A DNA stretch of 64,000 nucleotides from positions 62,001 to 126,000 of the forward strand of contig CANLXO010000001.1 in NCBI GenBank assembly GCA_947495055.1. The letters run 5' to 3'. Shown piece by piece: positions 27,077 through 37,272 of the stretch. The position numbers and the translations under genes are program-made. This DNA is from an uncultured Psychrobacter sp. (GTDB taxonomy: Bacteria > Pseudomonadota > Gammaproteobacteria > Pseudomonadales > Moraxellaceae). The stretch's first letter is position 1. Each line of letters opens with the position of its first letter. The notes under the pieces are model-generated. The model saw nothing but the letters and a program-made list of their open reading frames with translations, searched no databases and had not been told where the DNA came from.

Positions 27077-29893
27077 TTAAGGATCATCAAGCGCAAGCGC
27101 GGCTGACAAGGAGACCCCATCATGAGTAAGCGTTTGTGCTACTCGGTGCTGAGCCAATACCTCGCCAGTTACCTGTGAGCGACTATGGCTGAGCCAAGTT
27201 ACCTCTTGGTCAGCGGCAAAAGATTTGGCATCACATAATAGCGACCACATCTGCCAGACTCGGTTGTGAGTGGCGGCGTCTAGTACGATACGCGAATGCC
27301 TATTGTCAGATAGCAAAGGCGATTGTAGCGGATCATTTGGATTGTACTGTACTACTTGAATAGGCATACCACTATCGAGCGCTATGGCGCAGTCCCATAC
27401 ACTAGCATCATCAATCTCGCTCCACCCTGTCAGCGCCGTAATCGCAAGTTCACTATCTGCCATCTGCCAAGTCTTGCCTGCCTTACAGCGCTGCGCGGTA
27501 ATTGATTTATCAGTACCACTTTTGGATTGGTAAGCTCGTTGTTTATCTTGCCAAAGATCATGACGACCTGCCTGCCAATATTGACTGACGGGTATACGCT
27601 GCACAAGTTCAAAGACGGTTTTAGCTAGGATATCAGTAGATTCTATGTTGATAGCTTGAGTGTTACTATTTTTCTCATTGTTTGAAGCGCTTAATGCGGT
27701 TTGTACAACGATACCATTCAAGCGCTTGACAGAGAGCGTCCCCAGCTGCTGCTCCAAGCTTTTTGAGAGCTGCTGCGCATTCAGCGTACTGGCTCTAGTG
27801 CGAGTCTGAGACGGCCTATGATCGGCCAAAAATAGCCAACTGCTAGCACTTTGATCAGTAGCTTGATGACTCATAGCTGGATAAATAAGTACAGCCGCGC
27901 TTAGATACGTATCCCCTGTCGGCAATATATACAAAGTCGGCATCTGCACTAGAGTTTGCTGATTGGCATAGACACTTATCATCAAAAGCGCAAGAGGTGG
28001 TACTGCCAGCACTCGGCTAATGAGTCCGCGTGGCAGTAGCCAAGGCAGTAGTACCAAAAAAGCCATGAGCAATATCGCTGTATTTACAGGGGTATAAACC
28101 CACGCATCAGAGAGTGCAGGCAATGACGTCAGCCACAGTATCAATGTATGCAAACTTGCTACTAGGGTACTCACAAGCGCCCAAATCATATCTGCTATGG
28201 CAGGCGCAACCAGATAACACAGTCCTGCTAATAGATTGAGCGGCACAATCACCCAGCCAAAGAGTCCAATAGCGAACAGGTTAATAATTAGGCCCCATAG
28301 CGATGCTTTGCCAAAGAGCAATAAAGTCACTGGTAATAAAGCGATGAACAGCCAGCATTGCAACCTAAACAGGCGCTTAAAAGCTGATAGCCATCGAGCT
28401 GTTTTTTTACCCTTTAGGGTTTGAGGCTGAGAAGGCTTAATTTGCGAAGAGCTAGTCTCTGTTTTAGCCTGCAATCCATACGTGTCATCGTATTTTAATA
28501 ACAAAGCGACAGCAATGAACGATAGCCAGTAACCCGCTTGCCACAGTACAAAGGGATCAACCCAAGCCATAACAATAGCTAAGCTAAGTAGCACGCGCAA
28601 AGTACTTACCGGTAGCAAGGTTAAACGCACCACCCCTATAGCCAGCAGCGTCCAAGCAGTACGAGCTGCAGGCACATCAAAACCTGTAAATAGCGCATAA
28701 ATAAAGGCAGCTACGATCATCACCTGCCAGCGCACCTGCCAGCGCGGCACATAGCGATAAAGCACAGGTAATCTGCGATCAAATACGAAGGTCGCAAGCC
28801 CTGCCATAACAATGGCTAAAAACAATACATGCGTGCCTGAGATAGCGAGCAGATGCGAGATACCTGCCAGCTGATACAAGTCTTTGGTGCTGCGATTGAT
28901 TAGACTACGATCGCCCGTTAGCAAACTGAGCGTGACGGCTTTTGCTTGTTGCTCTGCATCAGTTTTGGTACTCCAGTCTTGATAAAAATGCTGGCGTAAT
29001 TGCCAACGCACTTGATCAATACGGGTACGAAAAACGGTAAGATAAGAGGGTGATTGTTGAGTCGTAATCGCTGATGGCTCAATGTTAAGCGCTGATGGCT
29101 CCGTAATATTAGCAATCGGTATGCCGACTTGATTGATAGTGGCTACCCCGTCGATATGACGCGCGCGCAGCCAGCGATAACTGTCAAAACCCGAAGGATT
29201 ATTTATTGCCTGCTCTGATGTGGCAAGCGGCGCTAGGGTCAAGCTCATAAACAACTGATCGCCTGGGCGCAAATCATTTAGATTATTGAGAGACTGATTT
29301 GATACTTTGGGGTAAGCGCTAAGCAGTACCTTATAGGTTGAGACATAATCAGAGCGCTGACTATTATTGTCATTAGACAACAATGAGGGGGTTAATTCAG
29401 CCGCTGTCATCTCAGCGACTTGCGGCGCGTAATGGCTGATAGTCGCTACCTGACGATAACCATTGCTCGCCTGTGTATCATAAACGCTGTCGCTTACGCC
29501 TACGATAGTAACCAGCGCTGACACCCGCATAGAATCAGTAATTTTTGTAGTTTCTGCTTGCTGATACTCATAAGTAGCTTGCAAGGCGCTACCAGCGATA
29601 AGTGCTAGGGTAAGCGTTATAGCAAATGAGAAATAAAGCAGATGATAAAAAGGTCTAGCAGGTTTTAAGGATTCTTTATAAGCGAGCAAACTAGCAGTAG
29701 AAGAGACAATATGGGTACGGCGGCGCGCAGTTATCAGTAATAAAATAGCGGCAGTGATTAGTAAAAAAGGTACTAATAACGAGGAAGGTAGCACCATAAT
29801 CGTTAAGGCGCCAACGGGAAATACTGGACTACTGGCAACCGCCAAGACGCCGAGCATTATACTTATAATAAGCGTACCTACCAGCCAATACAC
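27077..29893 (-). CDS. comEC: ComEC/Rec2 family DNA uptake channel
   Basis: The 938-residue protein has an N-terminal membrane region, a soluble DUF4131-type domain (about 105-290), and the competence domain beginning with LLTGDRSLINRSTKDLYQLAG and GISHLLAISGTHVLFLA, followed by many membrane segments to about residue 640. ComEC forms the inner-membrane channel for single-stranded DNA in natural transformation. The C-terminal part (about 650-938) does not show the HxHxDH motif or the DVGQGD block of the metallo-beta-lactamase domain found in many ComECs. The start is GTG, supported by an AAGGAG ribosome binding site. Confidence 0.92.
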   Translation of the reverse strand: MYWLVGTLIISIMLGVLAVASSPVFPVGALTIMVLPSSLLVPFLLITAAILLLITARRRTHIVSSTASLLAYKESLKPARPFYHLLYFSFAITLTLALIAGSALQATYEYQQAETTKITDSMRVSALVTIVGVSDSVYDTQASNGYRQVATISHYAPQVAEMTAAELTPSLLSNDNNSQRSDYVSTYKVLLSAYPKVSNQSLNNLNDLRPGDQLFMSLTLAPLATSEQAINNPSGFDSYRWLRARHIDGVATINQVGIPIANITEPSALNIEPSAITTQQSPSYLTVFRTRIDQVRWQLRQHFYQDWSTKTDAEQQAKAVTLSLLTGDRSLINRSTKDLYQLAGISHLLAISGTHVLFLAIVMAGLATFVFDRRLPVLYRYVPRWQVRWQVMIVAAFIYALFTGFDVPAARTAWTLLAIGVVRLTLLPVSTLRVLLSLAIVMAWVDPFVLWQAGYWLSFIAVALLLKYDDTYGLQAKTETSSSQIKPSQPQTLKGKKTARWLSAFKRLFRLQCWLFIALLPVTLLLFGKASLWGLIINLFAIGLFGWVIVPLNLLAGLCYLVAPAIADMIWALVSTLVASLHTLILWLTSLPALSDAWVYTPVNTAILLMAFLVLLPWLLPRGLISRVLAVPPLALLMISVYANQQTLVQMPTLYILPTGDTYLSAAVLIYPAMSHQATDQSASSWLFLADHRPSQTRTRASTLNAQQLSKSLEQQLGTLSVKRLNGIVVQTALSASNNEKNSNTQAINIESTDILAKTVFELVQRIPVSQYWQAGRHDLWQDKQRAYQSKSGTDKSITAQRCKAGKTWQMADSELAITALTGWSEIDDASVWDCAIALDSGMPIQVVQYNPNDPLQSPLLSDNRHSRIVLDAATHNRVWQMWSLLCDAKSFAADQEVTWLSHSRSQVTGEVLAQHRVAQTLTHDGVSLSAALALDDP

Positions 29894-30159
29894 TCACGCT
29901 CCTTGTTTATGCCGCATTCGCTTATATTTAAGATAAAAAACTTAAGTTGTAGACTCTCTAAGAATAGACATCTGTTAAATATACCGCGCCACGCTATCGC
30001 TGTACAATAGCAATTTTTTTTATATTACCCTATACTCGATATCGTGTTAAGGTTATTGGCCTCCTCTTTTATGGGGACAAAACTTATAAGTACATGCCAC
30101 TACTATCAGCCTCTCGTTGGACGTTGAGCGGGCTTTAAATAATCATTCAAGGCAAGCCT

Positions 30160-30738
30160 GTGTCTCAAAAGCGTCTTAAAAACCTGCTACCTACACCAGA
30201 AAAGATTTTAGAAAGTCGCACGATGAAGCTATTTGCGCCGCATTTGGCGGATGCACGCTTGTGGCATTTTAATCGTCATAGTTTAAATAAAGCGGTATAT
30301 ATCGGTGTGCTAAGCGCTTTTTTTCCGCTACCCGGTCAGATGCTGCTAGCCTTGATAGGCGCGCTGATATTTCGAGCCAACGTCCCTATGGCGCTTGGTC
30401 TGACATGGATTACTAACCCGCTCACTACCCTACCTATATTTTACGCAGGCTATTATATTGGTGCCAAAATTATGGACGTGCCAATGATCAGTCTTCGGCT
30501 GATTGGCAGAATGATTGCAGATTTTAGTTTATGGGTATTATCAGATGGTGCAAATCCCTTTGTGACTTACAAGGGATTTGTCTCTTTGCCGGCGTTTTGC
30601 TTAGGTCTTACCATATTGGCTATTATCAGCAGTATTATCTGCGGACTAGCCTTCAAAGCAATTTGGCGCTATAAGACGGTTAGTAGTTGGCAAAATCGTC
30701 AACGACTTCGAGCGAAAAAGAAAAAAAGAAAGCGTTAG
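30160..30738 (+). CDS. DUF2062 domain-containing membrane protein
   Basis: The 192-residue protein matches DUF2062: WHFNRHSLNKAVYIGVLSAFFPLPGQM, ANVPMALGLTWITNPLTTLPIFYAGY, then a C-terminal membrane segment ILAIISSIICGLAFKAIW and a very basic tail (RLRAKKKKRKR). Proteins of this type are inner-membrane proteins without a settled function. The start codon is GTG with AAGG upstream. The stop codon lies inside a hairpin that faces the convergent small gene. Confidence 0.85.
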   Translation: MSQKRLKNLLPTPEKILESRTMKLFAPHLADARLWHFNRHSLNKAVYIGVLSAFFPLPGQMLLALIGALIFRANVPMALGLTWITNPLTTLPIFYAGYYIGAKIMDVPMISLRLIGRMIADFSLWVLSDGANPFVTYKGFVSLPAFCLGLTILAIISSIICGLAFKAIWRYKTVSSWQNRQRLRAKKKKRKR

Positions 30739-30760
30739 TTAATAGTAACTAACACTCTTT
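30734..30760 (+). terminator. Hairpin overlapping the DUF2062 stop codon
   Basis: Perfect arms GTTAGTTA/TAACTAAC with a 4-nt loop, followed by ACTCTTT. The stop codon TAG lies in the left arm. The T-run is weak. Confidence 0.5.
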
Positions 30761-30787
30761 AAAGGTTAAGGTTTAAATGAATTACTC

Positions 30788-31096
30788 TTAACTTTTTTGC
30801 GTGGCGTTAATCGCTTCAATAACAAGATCTGAAAAGTTACTTTCCATAAATAGGACTATCACAACTTCACTATTTTTAGTGAGCGTATAACGCATTCTAC
30901 CCTCTGTGCTGGTTTGCGCATTCAAGTCGTAATCTACGCCGCCCAAAGTAATGGCGTCGAACACCGCCTTGAGCATCTTTATCTGACTGTCTCTATCCAC
31001 TGTGTCGTATAGGGTAGGATCTAGATAAGGTCTTATCGGGTCATTGCCTTCTTCTGCACTCCCAAAAGCGGCAATCGGATCATCATACTTAAACAT
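30788..31096 (-). CDS. Hypothetical small protein
   Basis: No family is recognised. The 102-residue acidic protein has no signal peptide or membrane segment. It reads like a compact alpha/beta domain (MRYTLTKNSEVVIVLFMESNF), with a proline-rich start FKYDDPIAAFGSAEEGNDPIRPYLDP. A strong ribosome binding site AAGGAG lies 7-8 nt before the ATG, which supports translation. It sits 72 nt downstream of the LolD-like gene on the same strand and could be its operon partner. Confidence 0.7.
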   Translation of the reverse strand: MFKYDDPIAAFGSAEEGNDPIRPYLDPTLYDTVDRDSQIKMLKAVFDAITLGGVDYDLNAQTSTEGRMRYTLTKNSEVVIVLFMESNFSDLVIEAINATQKS

Positions 31097-31168
31097 CGTT
31101 ATTACTCCTTAACCATCAAAGTCAAATTATACTCATTTACTTGGTCAAATCCTGTTGGACAAAACAGA

Positions 31169-31849
31169 CTAATACGCCTCCCAATGACCGTTACGCAGCA
31201 ATAGCTGGCGATCAGCGAGCGCCGCAAGATTGCGATCATGAGTAACCATGAGTAGCGCCGTTTGCATAGTGCTTTGTAGCTCTGAGAGCATTCCAAAGAC
31301 ACTTTGCGCATTGTCATAATCTAGATTACCTGTCGGCTCATCAGCGAGTATTAGTGAGGGTTTTGTCACCAAAGCGCGGGCAATAGCAACGCGTTGGCGC
31401 TCCCCGCCTGATAGCTCCCCTGGTCTGTGGTTGAGGCGATGATCCAATCCGACATTATTTAATATCTCAATCGCCTGCGCGCGGGCATCAGTGGTTGAGA
31501 CCTTTGGACGCATCAGTAGCGGCATAGCTACGTTTTCGACCGCCGTAAACTCTGCCAGTAGATGATGAAACTGATAAATAAATCCCAGATGCTGGTTACG
31601 CATTGCGCCGCGCTCAGTCTCATTCATCTGATTAAGACACTTACCATGTAACCAGACCTCACCGCTGGTTGGCGTATCAAGCCCGCCTAATAAATGCAGC
31701 AACGTACTCTTACCTGAACCACTGGTACCAACGATAGCGATACGCTCGCCTGCATTGACGGTTAGATCCAGACCCGTCAACACCTGAGTACGTACGGCCC
31801 CTTCGTCATATATCTTGCTAATGTTGGTCGCCTCTAAAATGGCAGACAT
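31169..31849 (-). CDS. lolD: Lipoprotein-releasing ABC transporter ATP-binding protein LolD
   Basis: The 227-residue ATPase shows Walker [17 protein letters not shown], the Q-loop region [20 protein letters not shown], signature [15 protein letters not shown], Walker [13 protein letters not shown] and the H-loop VTHDR. The segment [18 protein letters not shown] is typical of LolD. It energises release of outer-membrane lipoproteins from the inner membrane to LolA. The ATG at 31849 is chosen for its AAGGA ribosome binding site; the frame is open upstream to 31903. It lies downstream of the LolC/E permease gene. Confidence 0.94.
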   Translation of the reverse strand: MSAILEATNISKIYDEGAVRTQVLTGLDLTVNAGERIAIVGTSGSGKSTLLHLLGGLDTPTSGEVWLHGKCLNQMNETERGAMRNQHLGFIYQFHHLLAEFTAVENVAMPLLMRPKVSTTDARAQAIEILNNVGLDHRLNHRPGELSGGERQRVAIARALVTKPSLILADEPTGNLDYDNAQSVFGMLSELQSTMQTALLMVTHDRNLAALADRQLLLRNGHWEAY

Positions 31850-31930
31850 AGCGCTTCCTTTATAATCATTTTTGTCAGGTAATAAATTGATATATAGTAT
31901 CAAATTCGTGCGTTACTCAAACGTCAGCTA

Positions 31931-33166
31931 TTACTCATAGCGCAGCGTTTGAGCGGGCTGTATTCTAGCGGCACGGCGCGCAGGATATATCGTTGCCAAA
32001 AAGCTTAGGACAAATGATACGCCAGTGATAAGCACCACATCAGTCAAACGAAGCTGCGAGGGCAAGTAATTAATAAAATAGGCGTCAAATAGATTAAGGC
32101 CAAAGCTTTGATTAATAAAGCCTAGAATATCACTCACTGTAAGCGCAAATACGACTCCAAGAACCGTTCCTGCTACCGTACCAATCACTCCAATGACGAC
32201 TCCTTGCACCATAAAGACCTGCGTTATCAGGCGCGGAGAAGCACCAAAGGTTTTGAGGATGGCGATATCAGCTTTTTTGTCAGTGACGAGCATCACAAGA
32301 CTTGAGACGATATTAAAGGCGGCGACTAAAATGATTAAGAACAGCAGCAGGCCAACCATTGCTTTCTCCATTTGGATGGCACCAAATAGATTGCCATGCG
32401 TCTGTGTCCAGTCATTAGGATAGAGCTGATTAGGTGCGATAGCTGCGGCATTTTGCGCAGCAAGTGGTGCATTAAATAGATCGTCAAGCTTCATACGAAT
32501 ACCTTGAGCGCCCTCTGGCAAACGCAGCAACTTGCCTGCATCACCCATTGGAATAAACGCCATCAAGCTGTCGACCTCTGGGCTAATGCTAAAGATACCC
32601 GTTAAGGTAAAGCGCTTAAAGCGTGGTATCACGCCTGCTGCAGAAGGTGAGGCTTCTGGCAATACCAGCGTCACTTTGTCGCCTAAGCGCAGGCCTAATG
32701 ATTGCACCATCTCCTCACCCAAAACGATACTAAAATCACCATTTTTTAGGGTGTCAATGTCGCCTTCAACCATATTATCATTGATAATAGAGACGTTCTT
32801 TTCGTAATCAGGCTCGACGCCCGTCACCATGATGCCAGCCACTTGACCGTTTGAGGTCAGCATGCCTTGAAGCTGAATAAAAGGCGCGACAGCGGTAACC
32901 TCAGGATCTTCTTCAATTTGATCTGCTAATTGTTCCCAGTTGCCAATCACCTCTGACGAGATAATAGTAGCTTGCGGCACCATACCTAGTATTCGCGTTT
33001 TAAGCTCACGATCAAAGCCGTTCATCACAGAGAGCACTGTAATAAGTACTGCCACACCCAAAGTCAGACCGACCATAGATATCAAGGATATAAAGGAGAT
33101 AAATCGATTACTGCGCTCTGCTCGGGTATACCGCAAGCCAATAAATAACGCTAAAGGACGAAACAT
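31931..33166 (-). CDS. Lipoprotein-releasing ABC transporter permease (LolC/LolE family)
   Basis: The 411-residue protein has the LolC/E plan: an N-terminal membrane segment after PLALFIGLRYTRAERSNRFISFIS, a large periplasmic MacB-like domain (about 50-260) and three C-terminal membrane segments, with LKTFGASPRLITQVFMVQG and the ending YPARRAARIQPAQTLRYE. It works with LolD to extract lipoproteins from the inner membrane. Only one permease gene is present, so the complex may be a homodimer (LolF type) as in other Moraxellaceae; that is inference. Confidence 0.92.
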   Translation of the reverse strand: MFRPLALFIGLRYTRAERSNRFISFISLISMVGLTLGVAVLITVLSVMNGFDRELKTRILGMVPQATIISSEVIGNWEQLADQIEEDPEVTAVAPFIQLQGMLTSNGQVAGIMVTGVEPDYEKNVSIINDNMVEGDIDTLKNGDFSIVLGEEMVQSLGLRLGDKVTLVLPEASPSAAGVIPRFKRFTLTGIFSISPEVDSLMAFIPMGDAGKLLRLPEGAQGIRMKLDDLFNAPLAAQNAAAIAPNQLYPNDWTQTHGNLFGAIQMEKAMVGLLLFLIILVAAFNIVSSLVMLVTDKKADIAILKTFGASPRLITQVFMVQGVVIGVIGTVAGTVLGVVFALTVSDILGFINQSFGLNLFDAYFINYLPSQLRLTDVVLITGVSFVLSFLATIYPARRAARIQPAQTLRYE

Positions 33167-33630
33167 AGTTAAACTCTTTATCTTATCTATAGTAAATGGC
33201 TTGCATTTTAAAATAGCTCAAAGGCTGTCTGACAATCCAAGCGTTATCAAAACAGCCACCAAAAGGTAAGCCCTACTAACAGATAGGGTTTTAGACATAC
33301 CATTAATGCTGGTCGCCAAAAAATGGCTAGTTTGACACAAATTAGATCATATGTGCCAGTGATTCACATAAACTGCGCGTATTTTTTTGGCAAAAATAAA
33401 GGCGATATCATTATTTTTTATGAAGGGCTTGCTATTGGTTATTTTCATACCTATATATTGTATGTTAAGAAGCATTGTATGCTAAGGACGAATTCACCCA
33501 TTAACAGGACTGAAAAAGCGTGCGCCTATTATGGCTAGGTATTGTTAACCGTTATCGGTCACTTATTTATCCCTATGTAAGCAAGCTTTTATAATCAGAT
33601 CCTGCGACTGACTACATTTTGAGTACTCTC
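33167..33630. other. Divergent intergenic region without a convincing gene
   Basis: This 460-bp stretch is AT-rich. It contains a small hairpin AAGCCCTA/TAGGGTTT (33268-33292) next to TTTTAG and promoter-like AT-rich sequence around 33440-33480. A 71-codon open frame (33323-33538) has no ribosome binding site or protein-like composition and is not called. Confidence 0.35.
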
Positions 33631-34575
33631 ATGACTATCAACTATCAATATAAAAATGTACAAACCCCCACAAAAGTAACTTTGAGCGATGAGCAAACTG
33701 CCGGTCATGGCGACCATTGGCGCATATTAACGGACGATTTAAGCCGTGATGTGCCTGAGTGGCTCCAACTCATGATCGAAAAAGCGACTATGCCAAAGGG
33801 TCTCAATGGCAATGCTAGTGCTGAGGACAAATGCTTATTGCTCTCAGAAAACCAGCCCTGCCATATTAATCAAGTGCTCGCCATGCGTGATGGCAAGCCT
33901 GAGTGCTTTATTAACGCCTACCCTTGCGTGGACGGTCCTTACGGTCTCAAATGCCGAATCGAGCGTATTATCGTTAACGAAAATACTCAAGATGCAGTGC
34001 TAAGGCTGCGCACTGTTGATGGCAGTATTATCTATGCTTTTGATCAGCTCTATACCGCCAACCATCAGCTTTATAAGCAGGACGAGCTTTACTTTGTTAA
34101 TTTTAGCGCATGGGCACATGAGATCAGTCCAAGCGAGCAAAGTGAGACTATTTTGGTTGAAGATGTCGATGCTATTCGCTATCACCGCGCTTTTAATGAC
34201 ATTGTCGCCGCCAATGACGGTCAAGTACCAAAAGACGTTCAAGAGCAGATCAAAGAGTGGGAGCCTGAAACCAAAGAGCAGATGGCGCCTATTGAGATCA
34301 ATTTAGGTCATATGTGTGCATACTTGTTTGGTGATACTTTAGGCCAAGAAGATGAGGCGTGGTGTCAAGGACAAGTACTGGGTAAGCAAGAAACTCATTT
34401 TAATGGTCAGTCCATTATTTTGTTTGATGTGGTCATCTTGCGCGAGCAAGACGCTGATCCATTCGTCGTGCGTATTGGCGCTGTAAACACAGAACAGAAT
34501 AATGCTATTGAAGTCAATGATTACATACAAGCAAATATCTGGCTGCAAGCAGCAATCTACAAAGAGAATCAGTAA
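33631..34575 (+). CDS. Uncharacterised protein
   Basis: No family is recognised. The protein (314 residues from this ATG) is soluble and acidic, without a signal peptide. It seems to have two similar-sized halves, the first with LSENQPCHINQVLAMRDGKP and DGPYGLKCRIERIIV, the second with IEINLGHMCAYLFGDTLG and GQSIILFDVVILREQDADPF. The frequent beta-strand pattern suggests a beta-rich fold. A TTG at 33619 would add four residues. It ends at a strong bidirectional terminator shared with the SCP2 gene. Confidence 0.75.
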   Translation: MTINYQYKNVQTPTKVTLSDEQTAGHGDHWRILTDDLSRDVPEWLQLMIEKATMPKGLNGNASAEDKCLLLSENQPCHINQVLAMRDGKPECFINAYPCVDGPYGLKCRIERIIVNENTQDAVLRLRTVDGSIIYAFDQLYTANHQLYKQDELYFVNFSAWAHEISPSEQSETILVEDVDAIRYHRAFNDIVAANDGQVPKDVQEQIKEWEPETKEQMAPIEINLGHMCAYLFGDTLGQEDEAWCQGQVLGKQETHFNGQSIILFDVVILREQDADPFVVRIGAVNTEQNNAIEVNDYIQANIWLQAAIYKENQ

Positions 34576-34600
34576 CTAAAAATTTTTACTACCCACTAGC

Positions 34601-34641
34601 ACTAAAAAAGAGCCTCTAAACATTAGAGGCTCTTTTTTAGT
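34601..34641. terminator. Strong bidirectional terminator
   Basis: A 19-bp perfect stem (AGAGCCTCTAA paired with TTAGAGGCTCT, extended by ACTAAAAA/TTTTTAGT) with a 3-nt loop lies between two convergent genes and has T-runs on both strands. Confidence 0.95.
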
Positions 34642-34694
34642 TGGAAGCTTAACTATCATACTTCTATAGTGAACTTACTTTTAAGCCATTGCTC

Positions 34695-35084
34695 TTAAGC
34701 CATAGTAGTCATAGCTTTTACTTTTTTGAACAGCTCTTTTTGCTCAGCGCTTGGACGAGCAGTCTGAACAGCCATAAGCTGCGACATATCGCCTTCAACG
34801 CGAATTTTGCCACTCATAAAGGCGCCCATGATCTGGTTCATATCAAACCCTGTGATAATAGATTGCAAGGTCTCGCGATCGAGCAGTAAAGTAGTGGTTG
34901 CCTCATCATTAAGACCACGATGTAATAATCCATCGGCAAAGTTAGCTTCGATAACCTCATCACCGTCAGAGACTTTTAGATTAATGACCATGTTAGCGAG
35001 TGCTGGCGGCAAGTTAAGCTCACCTGCGTCACGGCCCAATTGCTCAACTTCGTCAAACCATGCATCCGTCAAAAAAACTGCCAT
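34695..35084 (-). CDS. SCP2 sterol-binding domain-containing protein
   Basis: The 129-residue protein is a single SCP2-like lipid-binding domain. Typical segments are ALANMVINLKVSDGDEVIEA, TTTLLLDRETLQSIITG and the signature AFMSGKIRVEGDMSQLM. Bacterial members bind hydrophobic ligands; the role is unknown. The ATG at 35084 is chosen for its AAGGAT ribosome binding site. The frame is open to 35129, but the extra residues are not domain-like. Confidence 0.88.
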   Translation of the reverse strand: MAVFLTDAWFDEVEQLGRDAGELNLPPALANMVINLKVSDGDEVIEANFADGLLHRGLNDEATTTLLLDRETLQSIITGFDMNQIMGAFMSGKIRVEGDMSQLMAVQTARPSAEQKELFKKVKAMTTMA

Positions 35085-35781
35085 ATTATTATCCTTAATA
35101 AGTGCCTCACTGTTTAACCATGTAGGCATTCAAGATTGTTAAAGGGGATGATACTTAGGAGTGACTCGCTTAAAATATAAGCGCTATTCGCTAAACGCCT
35201 CTGACTTGTTAAAGTCACGTGACTCTAAGCATCCTATTTTGGTCTTAGACCGTTTTCCATTTCATTATAGTCGGCTAAGCTGCGATAAGTAAAACCCCAA
35301 CTTGGCACTTATCATAAAATAGTAACAAAAAGTCACGGTAATCGTTGTTCGGTAATTAGTAGCCAAATCATAATTCAAGGGCATAAGCGTTCTTTTAATA
35401 ATAAGTTGTCTGCAAAATAATTTACCAAAGAGTTTGTATTTTGGGTCACAGTTCTGATGATATTTACTTAATATTGCGTTACAATACCCTTAAACAGAGT
35501 CGGGAGTTTTAACCAAACATTACGTAGACGTGATTTTAAGAGTTATGCAAACAGTTATTGATGGTCACTACCCTACTGTTTAGCTTTGATACTTATCTTA
35601 TCCCCTTTGTCTTGTGTAATGTTCAGTCTTGATCGAGCACCGATATTTTGCGCTTATTACACTAATCCCTTGTAAGCGTTTAAGATACTCCCTGTTTTAT
35701 ACGATAAGACCCTACCGCTCAATTTTCTAATGTAGTTATGGTTAATTCTGTTGATAATTTAGGCTGTATAGGAATCATCCC
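35085..35781. other. Long leader region upstream of ccoN
   Basis: No gene is visible in about 700 bp. Notable are a perfect 12-bp palindrome AGTCACGTGACT (35213-35224) and AT-rich stretches with -10-like TACAAT near 35482. I looked for a full FNR/ANR box (TTGAT-N4-ATCAA), expected upstream of cbb3 oxidase genes, and found only half-sites (TTGAT near 35558, 35588, 35629 and 35752). Confidence 0.4.
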
Positions 35782-37263
35782 ATGAGTTTACAAAACACAG
35801 CAATCGCCCCCGTTGATAGTGAGTACGAAATCACTATCGTGCGATTCTTTACGACGATGACCGTCATTTGGGGCATTGTCGGCATGAGCCTTGGTGTATT
35901 CATTGCATCACAATTGGCTTGGCCCGCACTCAATTTTGACATTCCATGGCTGACATTTAGCCGATTAAGACCGCTACATACGAATGCGGTCATTTTTGCG
36001 TTTGGTGGTTGTGCGCTATTTGCCACGTCCTACTATATTGTTCAGCGCACTTGTAAGACTCGGCTGTTCGCTCCATATTTGGCGTGGTTTACCTTTTGGG
36101 GCTGGCAGGCTGTCATTGTTGCTGCTGTCATTACCCTGCCTATGGGTTTAACATCGACTAAAGAGTACGCTGAGCTTGAGTGGCCGATTGATATCTTGAT
36201 CGCTTTAGTATGGATATCTTATGCCATTGTCTTTTTTGGTACTTTGATTAAGCGTAAGACGTCACATATCTATGTGGCGAACTGGTTCTTTGCTGCGTTT
36301 ATTATTACTATTGCGCTACTACACATTGTCAACAGTATGGCAATCCCTGTCGGCGCCTTTAAGTCTTATTCGCTATATGGCGGTGCTACTGATGCAATGG
36401 TACAGTGGTGGTATGGTCATAACGCGGTTGGTTTTTATCTAACAGCAGCCTTTTTGGGCATGATGTACTACTTTGTACCGGTACAGATTGGTCGTCCTAT
36501 CTACTCGTATCGCTTGTCTATTGTGCATTTCTGGGCTTTGATTGCAGCATACATGTGGGCAGGTGGTCATCATCTTCATTACTCTGCGCTTCCAGATTGG
36601 ACGCAGTCGCTGGCGATGGTCTTCTCAATTATTCTATTCGCGCCATCATGGGGCGGTATGATTAACGGCGTATTAACGCTATCAGGTAGCTGGGACAAGC
36701 TGCGTACCGATCCGATCATTCGCTTTATGATTGTGGCGTTATCCTTTTATGCGATGTCGACCTTTGAAGGTCCGATGATGTCTATTAAGACAGTGAACGC
36801 TTTGTCGCATAATACCGATTGGACTATTGGGCACGTGCATTCAGGCGCTCTTGGCTGGGTCGGTATGATTACAATCGGCTCACTATATGTGCTACTTCCA
36901 CGTATTTATAACAAGCCTAAGATGTATTCAATCAGTTTGATTACCACGCATTTTTGGTTAGCGACTGCAGGTACTATCTTTTATATCGTCTCTATGTGGA
37001 TATCAGGTATCGGTCAAGGCATGATGTGGCTTGCAACCAACCCTGATGGAACACTGGTATATAGCTTTGTTGATACGGTTGAGTTCTCGCATTATCCTTA
37101 CATAGGTCGTGCTTTTGGTGGTCTGCTCTATGTATCAGGTATGTTCATCATGGCTTATAACGTCTATCGCACTATTAAGATGCCAGAAGGTAAGCCTGTG
37201 ATGCTCGCTGATCCTACAGATCATAATCCTAGTGTTGATGAACCACAGACCGCTAAAGTATAA
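35782..37263 (+). CDS. ccoN: Cytochrome c oxidase cbb3-type subunit I
   Basis: The 493-residue catalytic subunit has about 12-13 membrane segments. Ligand histidines are visible in [14 protein letters not shown] (heme b), [16 protein letters not shown] (CuB), [14 protein letters not shown] (CuB pair) and [12 protein letters not shown] (hemes). It reduces oxygen to water and pumps protons at the inner membrane with high oxygen affinity. The start has an AGGA ribosome binding site. ccoO follows 9 nt later in the ccoNOQP operon. Confidence 0.97.
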   Translation: MSLQNTAIAPVDSEYEITIVRFFTTMTVIWGIVGMSLGVFIASQLAWPALNFDIPWLTFSRLRPLHTNAVIFAFGGCALFATSYYIVQRTCKTRLFAPYLAWFTFWGWQAVIVAAVITLPMGLTSTKEYAELEWPIDILIALVWISYAIVFFGTLIKRKTSHIYVANWFFAAFIITIALLHIVNSMAIPVGAFKSYSLYGGATDAMVQWWYGHNAVGFYLTAAFLGMMYYFVPVQIGRPIYSYRLSIVHFWALIAAYMWAGGHHLHYSALPDWTQSLAMVFSIILFAPSWGGMINGVLTLSGSWDKLRTDPIIRFMIVALSFYAMSTFEGPMMSIKTVNALSHNTDWTIGHVHSGALGWVGMITIGSLYVLLPRIYNKPKMYSISLITTHFWLATAGTIFYIVSMWISGIGQGMMWLATNPDGTLVYSFVDTVEFSHYPYIGRAFGGLLYVSGMFIMAYNVYRTIKMPEGKPVMLADPTDHNPSVDEPQTAKV

Positions 37264-37272
37264 GGAGCAATC

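Noticed and set aside
29040..29110. Short direct repeat CGCTGATGGCTC inside comEC
   Set aside because: Two copies about 30 bp apart encode similar EPSA-type residues in a low-complexity loop; too short to be a meaningful repeat element.
33323..33538. 71-codon open frame in the lolC-side intergenic region
   Set aside because: No ribosome binding site, biased AT-rich composition and no protein-like pattern.
35540..35781. FNR/ANR site upstream of ccoN
   Set aside because: Only TTGAT half-sites were found; none has a matching ATCAA at the right spacing.
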